Both the position numbers and the translations under genes were made by a program. The notes beneath the pieces were generated by a model. It did no database searches. It saw nothing but the letters and a program-made list of their open reading frames with translations, and had not been told where the DNA came from. A stretch of 64,000 nucleotides of DNA, taken from the NCBI GenBank assembly GCA_016901755.1, contig JACJKV010000007.1, forward strand, positions 20,796 to 84,795. Direction: 5' to 3'. This DNA comes from Thomasclavelia spiroformis. Its GTDB lineage: Bacteria; Bacillota_I; Bacilli_A; Erysipelotrichales; Coprobacillaceae. This document shows positions 44,766 through 53,176 of this stretch, piece by piece. Position 1 is the stretch's first letter; the number at the start of each line of letters is the position of its first letter.

Positions 44766-45925
44766 CCTTTTTTTACACGACAGGCATGGATATCGACCTT
44801 GCCATCAACAACAGCCTGTGCCATGGTACGACAATTCGCAAAACCACAGGCACCACAGTCAAACTGCGGCAGCTGTTCAACGATATCATTGATTTTAGTA
44901 AAGCGTTCCATCTTCTCTTTGATGGATTCCATTTCCTGTCTGTCAAATTTTCTGGATATGCGATATTCATCTTCAGCCATGGTGATTACTTCATCACTGT
45001 AATGATCCATCATGCTTTCGATATTGTAGCAGCCTTCATAAGGATTAGACCATAAGTAATAGCCACCAATACAGCCTTGATAACAGGCATACATTGCAAT
45101 CAGATCGACATGATGAATACGGTCAAACTCCAGCAGTTCCAGTAAGCTTTTGGTCTGATTCAACCCTTCAATGCTTAATACTGATAAGCTTCTGTTACCA
45201 AATAAATCTTCAACATTGCTTTTAATTCCATATTTATTCATTGTGACCATATGTCTGTCTTCATTTTTGTATTTATTAATTTTAGGAAATATATGTGAAA
45301 TCGTCATAGCATAATCAATCTGTGAGTTTTCATTTCCAAAAGGAGATCGTGCCAGTGTCATTTTAGCAACGCATTCGCATAAAGAATAAATACCTACATT
45401 TTTATCTTTTAATCTTTTTCTGACTCTTCTGGCAGCAATTTCAACAGGATAGTCATAAGGTAAAAGACGATCATAGAGCGTCGGATAGTTTTTTTCGATC
45501 AGACGGTTGATCGTTGGACAAAAAGGCATCAGCCAAATGCCATCCTGATCATGACTTTCCGCTATGGCTTTTTTATAAAGAAATCCTTCAATATCACTGT
45601 ATTGAACAATTTCATCAAAACCTAATTTTAAAATGGCAGCATTCATTTTTTCAAATTCATCATATGATTTCATATCTGATAAAAGACTTGTTGGAATCAA
45701 AATGACATTGTAGTCATGAAGATGCAATGTCTCAGAGATATGAACATTCTGCACTTTTAAGACACGTGATGAACATTGTCTGATACAGATCCCACAGTAA
45801 ATGCATTTTTCCTCATTGATTAGGACCTGATGGTCAACAATAGAAATAGCATCTACTGGACAGGATTTAAGACACCTGATGCATTGGATACATTTTTTCT
45901 GTCCTGACAGAGCAATCGGTTTCAT
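44762..45925 (-). CDS. HydS-like iron-sulfur protein (degenerate hydrogenase domain, C-terminal Fes domain)
   Basis: The N-terminus has two [4Fe-4S] motifs (CIQCIRC, CIYCGIC). The middle resembles the H-cluster domain in reduced form: PFCP (L1-like), SLCECVAK (L2-like), and YACYQGCIGG (L3-like). The C-terminus is a Fes domain, FDCGACGFANC...C. The cysteines for one [4Fe-4S] cluster are kept, but other H-cluster contacts are changed, and no PAS domain is seen. Sensory hydrogenases of group C have similar changes, so a redox or H2 sensor is likely. At 387 residues it is short. Overlaps both neighbours. Confidence 0.78.
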   Translation of the reverse strand: MKPIALSGQKKCIQCIRCLKSCPVDAISIVDHQVLINEEKCIYCGICIRQCSSRVLKVQNVHISETLHLHDYNVILIPTSLLSDMKSYDEFEKMNAAILKLGFDEIVQYSDIEGFLYKKAIAESHDQDGIWLMPFCPTINRLIEKNYPTLYDRLLPYDYPVEIAARRVRKRLKDKNVGIYSLCECVAKMTLARSPFGNENSQIDYAMTISHIFPKINKYKNEDRHMVTMNKYGIKSNVEDLFGNRSLSVLSIEGLNQTKSLLELLEFDRIHHVDLIAMYACYQGCIGGYYLWSNPYEGCYNIESMMDHYSDEVITMAEDEYRISRKFDRQEMESIKEKMERFTKINDIVEQLPQFDCGACGFANCRTMAQAVVDGKVDIHACRVKKG

Positions 45926-46329
45926 GAAAAAGTCATTTTCAGATGCGTACCTTCAGGTGAAGAACTGATCGTAAAGGTAGTCGCACAGTTTTTCATGTTA
46001 TCGAGGCCCATTCCCGCTCCAAAGCCAAATTCTCTGGCTTTTTCTGAAGCGGTAGACCAGCCTGGAGTCATCGCTTTATCGATATCAGGAATTCCTGGTC
46101 CAGTATCATCAAATGACAGATGAACAATGCCTTCAGGATCAATTTCAAATAAAATAGTGCCACCATAAGAATGAATAACCAGATTGATTTCTGCTTCATA
46201 ACAGGCAATGGAAACACGTTTAAGTATTTTAGGATCATATCCAATTGCCTTTAACTGATTTTTGATATCTCGTGATGCCTGACCGGCATCTTCGTAATTA
46301 TCTTTAATGACCTGATATATTTTTTTCAT
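45922..46329 (-). CDS. RsbW/RsbT-like ATPase (anti-sigma-factor kinase-like)
   Basis: The protein has the GHKL motifs N box (SIACYEAEINLVIHS), DDTGPGIPD and GAGMGLDNMKN. At 135 residues it has the size of an RsbW/RsbT-type kinase. ATG 46329 follows AAGGA and lies 25 bases inside the upstream DRTGG gene; the frame before it is only an overlap. It stands between a DRTGG protein and the HydS-like protein. Phosphorylation of a partner is inferred. Confidence 0.86.
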   Translation of the reverse strand: MKKIYQVIKDNYEDAGQASRDIKNQLKAIGYDPKILKRVSIACYEAEINLVIHSYGGTILFEIDPEGIVHLSFDDTGPGIPDIDKAMTPGWSTASEKAREFGFGAGMGLDNMKNCATTFTISSSPEGTHLKMTFS

Positions 46330-46678
46330 TTCCCAGTCCTTTTCCATAAAGACGGCCACAGGTTTCATACATTGTATATTTGGTTGTAAAAACACTAATA
46401 CCGCTCATTTTTGCGCCTTGGATTAGATGTTCATCAATTGTCTTACCTCTGACAATTAATATCGCAGCCAGATCTAAAGTGTTAGCGGTATGGAAAATCT
46501 GCATGTTGGCTAGACCGGTGATCAGCAGTTCACTTTCATCGGCATCTCTTAAATGACATAAAGCATCTGACATCAGATCACTGGCAAAAGCATCCTGAAA
46601 ATCTATCTCATAGACATGAGGATCACTGACATACACAGTTTCACCATCCACGATCTCTAAGATATCTTTTATTTTCAT
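46304..46678 (-). CDS. DRTGG-domain protein (first copy)
   Basis: This 124-residue protein has the DRTGG pattern LKIKDILEIVDGETVY, ANMQIFHTANTLDLAAILIVRG, and ISVFTTKYTMYETCGRL. It is the second gene of the operon, overlapping hydC by four bases and the ATPase gene by 26 bases. Such proteins appear with NuoE-like genes in hydrogenase operons. A regulatory nucleotide-binding role is inferred. Confidence 0.86.
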   Translation of the reverse strand: MKIKDILEIVDGETVYVSDPHVYEIDFQDAFASDLMSDALCHLRDADESELLITGLANMQIFHTANTLDLAAILIVRGKTIDEHLIQGAKMSGISVFTTKYTMYETCGRLYGKGLGNEKNISGH

Positions 46679-47166
46679 GCTGGTGCTTCCTCCTTCTTAT
46701 AGTTCAAAACCAGCATTTTCAGATCTTCAAGCTGTTTAGTGCAGCCAAAAACAGTTCCGTCAACACTGACAACTGGTGCCAGCCCACAAGCGCCAACACA
46801 ACGTGTTGCATCTATTGAAAAGATTCCATCTTCACTTGTTCCATTAACTGGAGCACCTGTCATTTGTACAAGAAGATCCAGTATTGTTTGTGAACCGTTG
46901 ACATAGCATGCAGTTCCTAAACAGACACTGATAACATGTTTTCCTTTTGGTTCAGTTGTAAACTGAGAATAGAAAGTAACAACACCATATATCTTTGATA
47001 CTGGTTCATTTAATGCTTCTGACATTTTTTTCATGGCTTCAAAAGGAATATAGCCTAATTCTGCCTGAATTTCATGAAGCATTAGTTTAATAGGCCCTTT
47101 TTGGTTTTTATGACGTTCAATGGTTTCATCAATAAAAGAAATATATTCGGGCTTTAATTTATTCAT
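46675..47166 (-). CDS. hydC: [FeFe]-hydrogenase NuoE-like subunit HydC
   Basis: The protein has the NuoE [2Fe-2S] thioredoxin-like domain, with cysteines in SVCLGTACYVNG and TRCVGACGLAPV. The N-terminal half is the four-helix part. At 163 residues it is the normal size. It passes electrons between NADH (HydB) and the other clusters. ATG 47166 follows AGAGGTG; an upstream ATG at 47187 has a poor spacing. It is the first gene of the ten-gene operon. Confidence 0.94.
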   Translation of the reverse strand: MNKLKPEYISFIDETIERHKNQKGPIKLMLHEIQAELGYIPFEAMKKMSEALNEPVSKIYGVVTFYSQFTTEPKGKHVISVCLGTACYVNGSQTILDLLVQMTGAPVNGTSEDGIFSIDATRCVGACGLAPVVSVDGTVFGCTKQLEDLKMLVLNYKKEEAPA

Positions 47167-47210
47167 TTTTACACCTCTTTCCTTCATCTCATAAATAAAT
47201 TCATATATAC

Positions 47211-47239
47211 ATCATAACATTTTTTTGAAAGGGTTTACA
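47211..47239 (-). promoter_or_regulatory. Promoter of the hydrogenase operon
   Basis: On the minus strand TATGAT (47216-47211) has TG one base before it (extended -10). TGTAAA (47239-47234) lies 17 bases upstream as a weak -35. Transcription would start near 47204, about 40 bases before hydC. Confidence 0.5.
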
Positions 47240-47253
47240 TAGTTTTATGATAT

Positions 47254-47271
47254 TTGTTATCTTTTTCACAA
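47254..47271. promoter_or_regulatory. Possible Rex operator in the hyd intergenic region
   Basis: TTGTTATCTTTTTCACAA resembles the Rex consensus TTGTGAA-N4-TTCACAA: the right half is perfect and the left half has two changes. Rex responds to NADH/NAD and often controls hydrogenase and fermentation genes. The site lies at about -50 to -67 of the hyd promoter, which is far upstream for simple repression. Confidence 0.4.
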
Positions 47272-47387
47272 AAAAGAAAAATATAAATAATTATTGAAAT
47301 ACAAAATAACGGAGTTAAATAAAGTGTATCAGCATCAGAAAATAAAAAACTGATATATAATAAAGATAAATCAAGGAGGTAGCTGCT

Positions 47388-47561
47388 ATGAAATACGCAA
47401 TTGTAGAAGGAAAACTGACTCATATCTCAAAAGTAAAAAAAGGAACTATTGCTAGAGAGTTTGGCTACAGTGATAATCTGGTCATCGCTGTAGGCGGAAA
47501 AGAACGTAAATACTGGAAATATTTGGATGTTAAACGTGCAAATCTGTATCACGTGGCTTAA
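47388..47561 (+). CDS. Small basic protein of 57 residues, unknown function
   Basis: A strong ribosome site (AAGGAGG, 8 bases before the ATG at 47388) and a TATAAT at 47356-47361 precede the frame. The protein MKYAIVEGKL...NLYHVA is Lys-rich, with GKERKYWKYLDVKR in the second half. It looks like a single small beta-rich domain. It is divergent to the hydrogenase operon. No family is recognised; it is a solid small gene by start signals and codon use. Confidence 0.7.
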   Translation: MKYAIVEGKLTHISKVKKGTIAREFGYSDNLVIAVGGKERKYWKYLDVKRANLYHVA

Positions 47562-47612
47562 ACAGTCCTTTTTGTGGGTGTATAATAACTATATGTTCAA
47601 GGAGGTAGGATA

Positions 47613-48350
47613 ATGAAAGTTGAAATAAAAAGAGATGGACTTATTTTAAGAGGTGATCTGGAATTACCTGATCATAAAGAATATGATATCGTTATTTTAA
47701 TGCATGGTTTTACAGGTGAACGTAATAGTGATATTTTATTAGCGGTTAAAGATCTGCTGCTGAAAAATGGTGTAGCTTCACTGCGTGTTGATTTTAATGG
47801 CCATGGTCAAAGTGATGGTCTGTTAGAAGATATGACGGTTCTTAATGAACTGGCAGATGCCAAAGCAATTCTGGATTATGTGCGATCTTTAGAACACATT
47901 AAAGATATTTATATCCTGGGTCATTCTCAAGGTGGGGTTATTGCCAGTATGATGGCAGGATATTATCCGGAAATTTTTAAAAAAGTTGTTTTGATGGCTC
48001 CTGCAGCTACATTAAAAGATGACGCTATAAAAGGGGTATGTATGGATGCGGTATATGATCCTCATGCCATCCCTGATAAAGTCAATGTACGTGGTGATAT
48101 CATAGGTGGTTTCTATTTTAGAATAGCGCAAACTTTACCTATCTATGAAATATCTTCCTTATATAAAGGTCCTGTTCTTATGATCCATGGTGATCATGAT
48201 ACGACAGTTGATGTGATCGCTTCAAAACGTTATCACGATATTTATGAAAACAGTACGCTGTTTATTCAAAAAGATGCAGATCACAGATTTTTAGCACCAT
48301 ATACCCAGGAAGCAGCTCAGGCAGCAGTTGATTTTATTATCGAGAAATAA
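47613..48350 (+). CDS. Alpha/beta hydrolase, cinnamoyl/feruloyl esterase-like
   Basis: The nucleophile elbow is GHSQGG, with Asp in HGDHDTTVD and His in DADHRFL. The stretches MTVLNELADAKAILDYV, LMAPAATLKDDAIKG and FRIAQTLPIYEISS closely follow the Lactobacillus johnsonii cinnamoyl esterases. Members release ferulic and related acids from plant esters in the gut. At 245 residues it is complete, cytosolic and without a signal peptide. AAGGAGG precedes the start. Confidence 0.88.
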   Translation: MKVEIKRDGLILRGDLELPDHKEYDIVILMHGFTGERNSDILLAVKDLLLKNGVASLRVDFNGHGQSDGLLEDMTVLNELADAKAILDYVRSLEHIKDIYILGHSQGGVIASMMAGYYPEIFKKVVLMAPAATLKDDAIKGVCMDAVYDPHAIPDKVNVRGDIIGGFYFRIAQTLPIYEISSLYKGPVLMIHGDHDTTVDVIASKRYHDIYENSTLFIQKDADHRFLAPYTQEAAQAAVDFIIEK

Positions 48351-48388
48351 GATACATAGAGATAAACTGTTTTAATAATATAATGAAT

Positions 48389-48420
48389 AATAAAAAGCTC
48401 ATATTTTTGAGCTTTTTATT
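48389..48420. terminator. Bidirectional terminator after the esterase gene
   Basis: AATAAAAAGCTCA (48389-48401) and TGAGCTTTTTATT (48408-48420) form a perfect 13-bp stem. It overlaps the end of the convergent DUF2812 gene. Confidence 0.85.
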
Positions 48421-49726
48421 GACCAAGATAGTAAGTAATCAGTTTTTTTAAATCAGCTGGGTCTTTGACCTGTAAATCAAGAACCGTGTGATTTTTAATA
48501 ATAAGATAGTGGTTGTTCTTGCCATAGCATAAATCGTAAGCACTGTCATGATAGGTATTAAAAGCAGCAGCGCTTTTTTCATAGCTGTAGAAAGGTACAT
48601 CTTTTAACGAATCAAATGAGCCTTTTTCTTCGGTAATGGCTTCTATGACGGACCAGTCGGGAACACGGCGTTCGTGATCAGCGTTGATGACCAGTGCTGC
48701 AAATATCCTGCTGGCAATATTCTGATTCCTGCAGGAGTAAATATCATGATGATAAGTTTCAATGTATTCATCGAATTCATTTTTGGCATGATCATGACCG
48801 TAATAAGATTTCTTTTCATATAAAAGTGTTCGTGACTGGCTTTGATAATTGCTGGCAGCATTGTGATATTCATTGGAAACTGCTGAGGTGTTTTCTTGAA
48901 TTAATGTTTTTGGCAGGCTTTGCGATGCAATGACAAATAATATTAACAAAGCTCCAGTTAAGACCATTCTTGTAGTTTTATTTTCTGTTTTTATGATTTT
49001 TTTATTGAGACAGAAGAAAAACACATAATACAGCAGCATAAAAATAACGAAAGATAAAAACATAGCGGGCTTATCATAAGCATAAACTATCATTAAAACG
49101 ATGCCCATGATTACTATCAGGGTATTGAATATTTGTGCAAGTATACGAATAACAGTAAACAAAGCATGAGGAATCGGTTTATTTTGACTTTCACGCCAAT
49201 AGCTGAAACGTAAAAATCCAGAATATATGCCTAGCCAGATAAAAAATACTGCTATTACTTTCCAGGCAACATACGTTATCAGGTCGTTGAGGTAAAGAAT
49301 CAGATGATTTTGTGAAATAAACAGATAGTCTGATAAGCTAAACAGATCACTAAGCCAAAACATGAACAGACCTAAAATCAGTGATGTGATGATGATGCCA
49401 GGGTGATATAGAGCTTTTTTTCTACCGGCCATGATATCAGCTTTAGCGATAGGATCAGTATTTACTTCACTGTAGAAAATATTAATGATACGCTGATTAT
49501 CGATGAAATGATATCCTTTTTCATTTAAAGCCTGAAGATATGATGGGACTGGACGGGCGTAGTCTATAAAAAAGTTCACATCTCGTGGTTTTTCTTTTTT
49601 GAACTTGAAAAAAAACATGCCCACTTTTTTAAGCATCCAGCCTTTAGCTGCCTGTTTTTGCAGAAAGGCTGTGAAACTGCGATCTTCATAGATGTATAGG
49701 TTATTGAGTCGGTATTTGGTTTTCAT
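48416..49726 (-). CDS. DUF2812 membrane protein
   Basis: The N-terminal 100 residues match DUF2812 (LQKQAAKGWMLKKVGMFFFKFKK, then Y-A-R-P and DNQRIINIFYSE). Four or five membrane helices follow at about residues 105-270, then a large soluble domain. The chain is 436 residues. DUF2812 proteins are often next to PadR regulators, but here none is nearby. Function unknown. Ends in a terminator shared with the esterase gene. Confidence 0.75.
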   Translation of the reverse strand: MKTKYRLNNLYIYEDRSFTAFLQKQAAKGWMLKKVGMFFFKFKKEKPRDVNFFIDYARPVPSYLQALNEKGYHFIDNQRIINIFYSEVNTDPIAKADIMAGRKKALYHPGIIITSLILGLFMFWLSDLFSLSDYLFISQNHLILYLNDLITYVAWKVIAVFFIWLGIYSGFLRFSYWRESQNKPIPHALFTVIRILAQIFNTLIVIMGIVLMIVYAYDKPAMFLSFVIFMLLYYVFFFCLNKKIIKTENKTTRMVLTGALLILFVIASQSLPKTLIQENTSAVSNEYHNAASNYQSQSRTLLYEKKSYYGHDHAKNEFDEYIETYHHDIYSCRNQNIASRIFAALVINADHERRVPDWSVIEAITEEKGSFDSLKDVPFYSYEKSAAAFNTYHDSAYDLCYGKNNHYLIIKNHTVLDLQVKDPADLKKLITYYLGQ

Positions 49727-49885
49727 AGCTGGATCTCCCGGTTTCTGATTATTCTTGTTACTATTATTTTATATGATTATGATCCAAAGAACAATCTGAA
49801 GTCATATTGATTTTATTTATTTCAAATTGAGAAAAAAGAGTTTATTATAAAACAGGTTTTGTTATGATTGAAGTGAGGTGATTAC

Positions 49886-50743
49886 ATGATTAAACTGATT
49901 GTTTCCGATATGGACGGTACTTTAATAACACATCAGGGACGAATATCAAAAGGGAATCTTGAAGCTATACATCATGGACAGAAACATGGCGCCAGGCTGG
50001 TGATCGCTACGGGCCGCGATTTCAGTTCTATTGATAAGATCATGCATGATCATGGCTTAAGCTGTATGGCTATTTTAGGTAATGGAGCGCAGTTTGCAAA
50101 TCAAAACGGAGAGGTACTGTCAAGTGCCTATTTTCCTAAAAAGCAGTTTAAAGAAGTTATTAAGATCTTTGATGATCTCAATATTCATTATATGATTTTC
50201 ACTACTGCTGGTTTTTATACAACTCATGATCCAGAAGCAGTAAAAAATGCATTTATTGAAAGATGCTGCCAGCAGTTTCATCATACCCGTGATGAATATG
50301 ATGATGACATGGATATGCCTTGTATGCACCTACAGCGTATTGAAGATGTTAATGGCTTTTTAAAAAGTGATATTGATATTATTAAGGTTGAGGCTTTTTC
50401 GTTAAATATCAGACTGATTGAAAAAGCAAAGGAAAAACTGAAAGCGATTGATGATATTGCTTTTTTGTCTTCGTTTAATGATAATGTTGAAGTGACAGAT
50501 TATCATGCTCAAAAGGGACTGATTTTAGAAAAGGTGATTGAGCGACTGAATATAGCTAAAGATGAAGTCATGGTCTTAGGTGATGGCTATAATGATATTA
50601 CGATGTTTGAAAAGTTTCCTTATTCTTTTGCGCCAGAAAATGCGGAAGCAGGAATCAAGGAGCTAGCTTATCAGGTCGTAGCTTCGTGTGAAAATGATGG
50701 TGTTGCTGAGGCAATTTATATGATGATTCCAAAAGGGAAATAA
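49886..50743 (+). CDS. Cof-type HAD-superfamily phosphatase
   Basis: HAD motifs DMDGTLIT, ATGRDFSS and GDGYNDITMF flank a C2 cap (residues about 90-190). The chain has 285 residues. It is the third Cof-type HAD in the window, unlinked to the other two at 21-22 kb. The substrate is unknown. GAGGTGATTAC precedes the start. Confidence 0.9.
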   Translation: MIKLIVSDMDGTLITHQGRISKGNLEAIHHGQKHGARLVIATGRDFSSIDKIMHDHGLSCMAILGNGAQFANQNGEVLSSAYFPKKQFKEVIKIFDDLNIHYMIFTTAGFYTTHDPEAVKNAFIERCCQQFHHTRDEYDDDMDMPCMHLQRIEDVNGFLKSDIDIIKVEAFSLNIRLIEKAKEKLKAIDDIAFLSSFNDNVEVTDYHAQKGLILEKVIERLNIAKDEVMVLGDGYNDITMFEKFPYSFAPENAEAGIKELAYQVVASCENDGVAEAIYMMIPKGK

Positions 50744-50755
50744 TCCCTTTTTTTA
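50731..50755 (+). terminator. Terminator after the HAD gene
   Basis: AAAAGGGA (50731-50738) pairs with TCCCTTTT (50744-50751), followed by T. It overlaps the stop codon. Confidence 0.8.
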
Positions 50756-50799
50756 TACGGGGAACATGTTATAATAGGGATGATTTTGGAGGTGAAAGC

Positions 50800-51546
50800 A
50801 TGATTGAAAAATTTGATGTTTATATGACGCCATATCAGTCAAATAGAAGACTACATGTCTATTTGCCAGATGATTATGATGTCAGTGAGGAAAGATATCC
50901 GGTGGTATACATGTTTGATGGTCATAATCTGTTTTATGATGAAGATGCCACATATGGGAAATCATGGGAATTGAAAAACTTTCTGGATCACTATGACAAG
51001 AAACTGATCATTGTAGGAATGGAATGTAATCATGAAGGAACCAGAAGATTGGATGAATACTGTCCGTATTCATTAAAAAGCTCATATTTAGGTGAAATCA
51101 ATGGCAGTGGGAAAGCTATGATGGATTGGGTTATCCATGAATTAAAACCAATGATCGATACGCGTTATCGAACTTATCCGTTTCGTGAATGTACAGCCAT
51201 TGCTGGCAGTTCAATGGGCGGATTGATGGCATTATATACGGTTATTGCGCATAATGATTATTTTTCTAAAGCAGCCTGTATCTCTCCAGCCTGTGGTTTA
51301 TGTATCAGCCAGTTAAAGGCGGATATGAAAACGGCAGCTATTTCAGCTGATACACGTGTTTATTTTTCTTTTGGTACCAATGAAATCAGAAATATAGATT
51401 ATACGAAAAAAATATTAAAAGACTTCACACAGTATTTTGAAAATAAAAAAGCAGCGACTTATGTTAATATTGTTCAAGGCGGCAGCCATAACGAAGCTTC
51501 CTGGGAAAAGGAAAATCCAGTTTATATGGATTTTTTGTGGAAATAA
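50800..51546 (+). CDS. Esterase D-like alpha/beta hydrolase
   Basis: The elbow GSSMGG (residues about 130-135), Asp in FGTNEIRN and His in GGSHNEASW make a complete triad. The start VYMTPYQSNRRLHVYLPDDYD is typical of the esterase family that includes IroE and Fes. It has 248 residues with no signal peptide, so it is cytosolic. The next gene, a ferredoxin, follows three bases later. The substrate is unknown. Confidence 0.88.
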   Translation: MIEKFDVYMTPYQSNRRLHVYLPDDYDVSEERYPVVYMFDGHNLFYDEDATYGKSWELKNFLDHYDKKLIIVGMECNHEGTRRLDEYCPYSLKSSYLGEINGSGKAMMDWVIHELKPMIDTRYRTYPFRECTAIAGSSMGGLMALYTVIAHNDYFSKAACISPACGLCISQLKADMKTAAISADTRVYFSFGTNEIRNIDYTKKILKDFTQYFENKKAATYVNIVQGGSHNEASWEKENPVYMDFLWK

Positions 51547-51549
51547 AAC

Positions 51550-52317
51550 ATGATATTGTATTTTACCGGGACGGGTAACAGTCGTTATGTGGCGATGCGT
51601 TTATCAGAATATTTAAGTGATGAAGTGATTAGTATCAATACGTATTTTAAATATGAAAAAAAAGCACTGTTTCACAGTGAAAAACCATATGTTTTTGTAA
51701 TGCCGACTTATGCCTGGCGAATGCCAAAAGTCGTGACGACATGGATCGAAAGAGCCTGTTTTACAGGAAATAAAAATGTATATGTTATTTTGACCTGTGG
51801 TTCGAGTATTGGTCAGGCTGATAAGTATGCACGTAATTTTTTTCGTTATAAAACCAAGCTGCGTTTTAAAGGCCTGCAGTATATTATTATGCCGGAAAAT
51901 TATATCGTTATGTTTGAAGCACCTAAGGCAAAGGAAGCGAAGGAAATCATCAGTCAGTCTCAGACAAAAATTGCTCAACTGGCACGAACTATCGCTCATC
52001 AGGATCAGTTTGAACCTGTCAGCTATCATATAGGTTCTATTGTTGAAAGTTCTCTGGTCAATTTGTCTTTTTATCGTTTTATGGTCAAGGATAAAGGTTT
52101 TTATGCCACGGATAAATGTGTATCATGTCAGCGCTGTCAGCAGCTTTGTCCATTGAATAATGTTTCTATTGTCAATGGGAAACCACGCTGGAATGGTCAA
52201 TGTACTCATTGTATGGCCTGTATCTGTGGCTGTCCGGTCGAAGCTATTGAATATAAAAACTATACCCAAAATAAAACCAGGTACTTTTTACCTAATGAAT
52301 ATGAATATACAAAATAA
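51550..52317 (+). CDS. EFR1-family flavodoxin-ferredoxin
   Basis: The N-terminal flavodoxin-like domain starts YFTGTGNSRYVA. The C-terminus has two [4Fe-4S] motifs (CVSCQRCQQLCP and CTHCMACICGCP). EFR1 proteins are electron carriers in anaerobes. At 255 residues it is full length. It follows the esterase by three bases and precedes a metallo-beta-lactamase-fold gene by 11 bases. Confidence 0.9.
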   Translation: MILYFTGTGNSRYVAMRLSEYLSDEVISINTYFKYEKKALFHSEKPYVFVMPTYAWRMPKVVTTWIERACFTGNKNVYVILTCGSSIGQADKYARNFFRYKTKLRFKGLQYIIMPENYIVMFEAPKAKEAKEIISQSQTKIAQLARTIAHQDQFEPVSYHIGSIVESSLVNLSFYRFMVKDKGFYATDKCVSCQRCQQLCPLNNVSIVNGKPRWNGQCTHCMACICGCPVEAIEYKNYTQNKTRYFLPNEYEYTK

Positions 52318-52328
52318 AGGAGTCTATC

Positions 52329-53123
52329 ATGAAATTAACGATGTTAGGGACAGGACATGCGGCAGTAACAAAATGTTACAACACCTGTTTTGCATTAGAA
52401 GATAATGATGAATATTTTTTAGTGGATGGGGGAGGTGGCTACACCTTATTTGCCCAGCTGGAAAAGGCTAAGATCGATTTTAAAAATATTCATACCGTTT
52501 TTGTGACCCATAAACACTTGGATCATTTAACGGGGATTTTCTGGCTGCTTAGAATGGTACTTAGTATGATGGCAGCGCAACGTTATGAAGGAAATCTGGT
52601 GATTTACAGTCATGAAGAAGTTATCGATATTTTAAATGATATGATACCGCGACTTTTTTCAAAGCAGATGACTCAGTTTGTTGGCAGGCGAGTATTCCTG
52701 CAGCAAGTAGCCGATCAGGAAAAAAAGACGATCATCGGTCATGAAGTTACATTCTTTGATATTTTATCTGCTAAAGCTAAACAGTTCGGATTTATGATTG
52801 AATATGGTCAGCAAAAATTAACCTGTCTGGGAGATGAACCTTATCATGATCATGAAAAACCTTATGTTCAAAAGGCTACCTGGCTTATGCACGAGGCATT
52901 TTGTCTCTACAGTCAGAAAGATATTTATAAACCTTATGAAAAGCATCATTCAACGGTTAAAGATGCCTGTCAGATTGCTGATGAGCTGCAAGTGGAAAAT
53001 CTGATTCTATATCATACAGAAGATCACAATATTCATCATCGTAAGCAGCTGTATGGTCAAGAAGGTGCTGATTTTAAAGGGAATCTTTATATTCCTGATG
53101 ATTTAGAAACAATTCAGCTATAG
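52329..53123 (+). CDS. Metallo-beta-lactamase-fold hydrolase (RNase Z-like)
   Basis: The metal motif is THKHLDHLTG, with further His and Asp residues at GDEPYHD and HHSTVKDA. The N-terminus MLGTGHAAVTKCYNTC matches tRNase Z-like phosphodiesterases. At 264 residues it is a single-domain member. AAGGAG precedes the start. It may process RNA or act on a phosphodiester; the target is unclear. Confidence 0.86.
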   Translation: MKLTMLGTGHAAVTKCYNTCFALEDNDEYFLVDGGGGYTLFAQLEKAKIDFKNIHTVFVTHKHLDHLTGIFWLLRMVLSMMAAQRYEGNLVIYSHEEVIDILNDMIPRLFSKQMTQFVGRRVFLQQVADQEKKTIIGHEVTFFDILSAKAKQFGFMIEYGQQKLTCLGDEPYHDHEKPYVQKATWLMHEAFCLYSQKDIYKPYEKHHSTVKDACQIADELQVENLILYHTEDHNIHHRKQLYGQEGADFKGNLYIPDDLETIQL

Positions 53124-53131
53124 TTCATCAT

Positions 53132-53161
53132 AAAGATATATCGTTTTGATATATCTTTTTT
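53132..53161 (+). terminator. Terminator after the metallo-hydrolase
   Basis: AAAGATATATC (53132-53142) pairs with GATATATCTTT (53148-53158) with loop GTTTT and a T run. Confidence 0.85.
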
Positions 53162-53176
53162 GTAAGGCGTGATAAA

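Noticed and set aside
51613..52029. 138-codon minus-strand frame within the EFR1 gene
   Set aside because: It is a shadow frame without a start signal or a motif.
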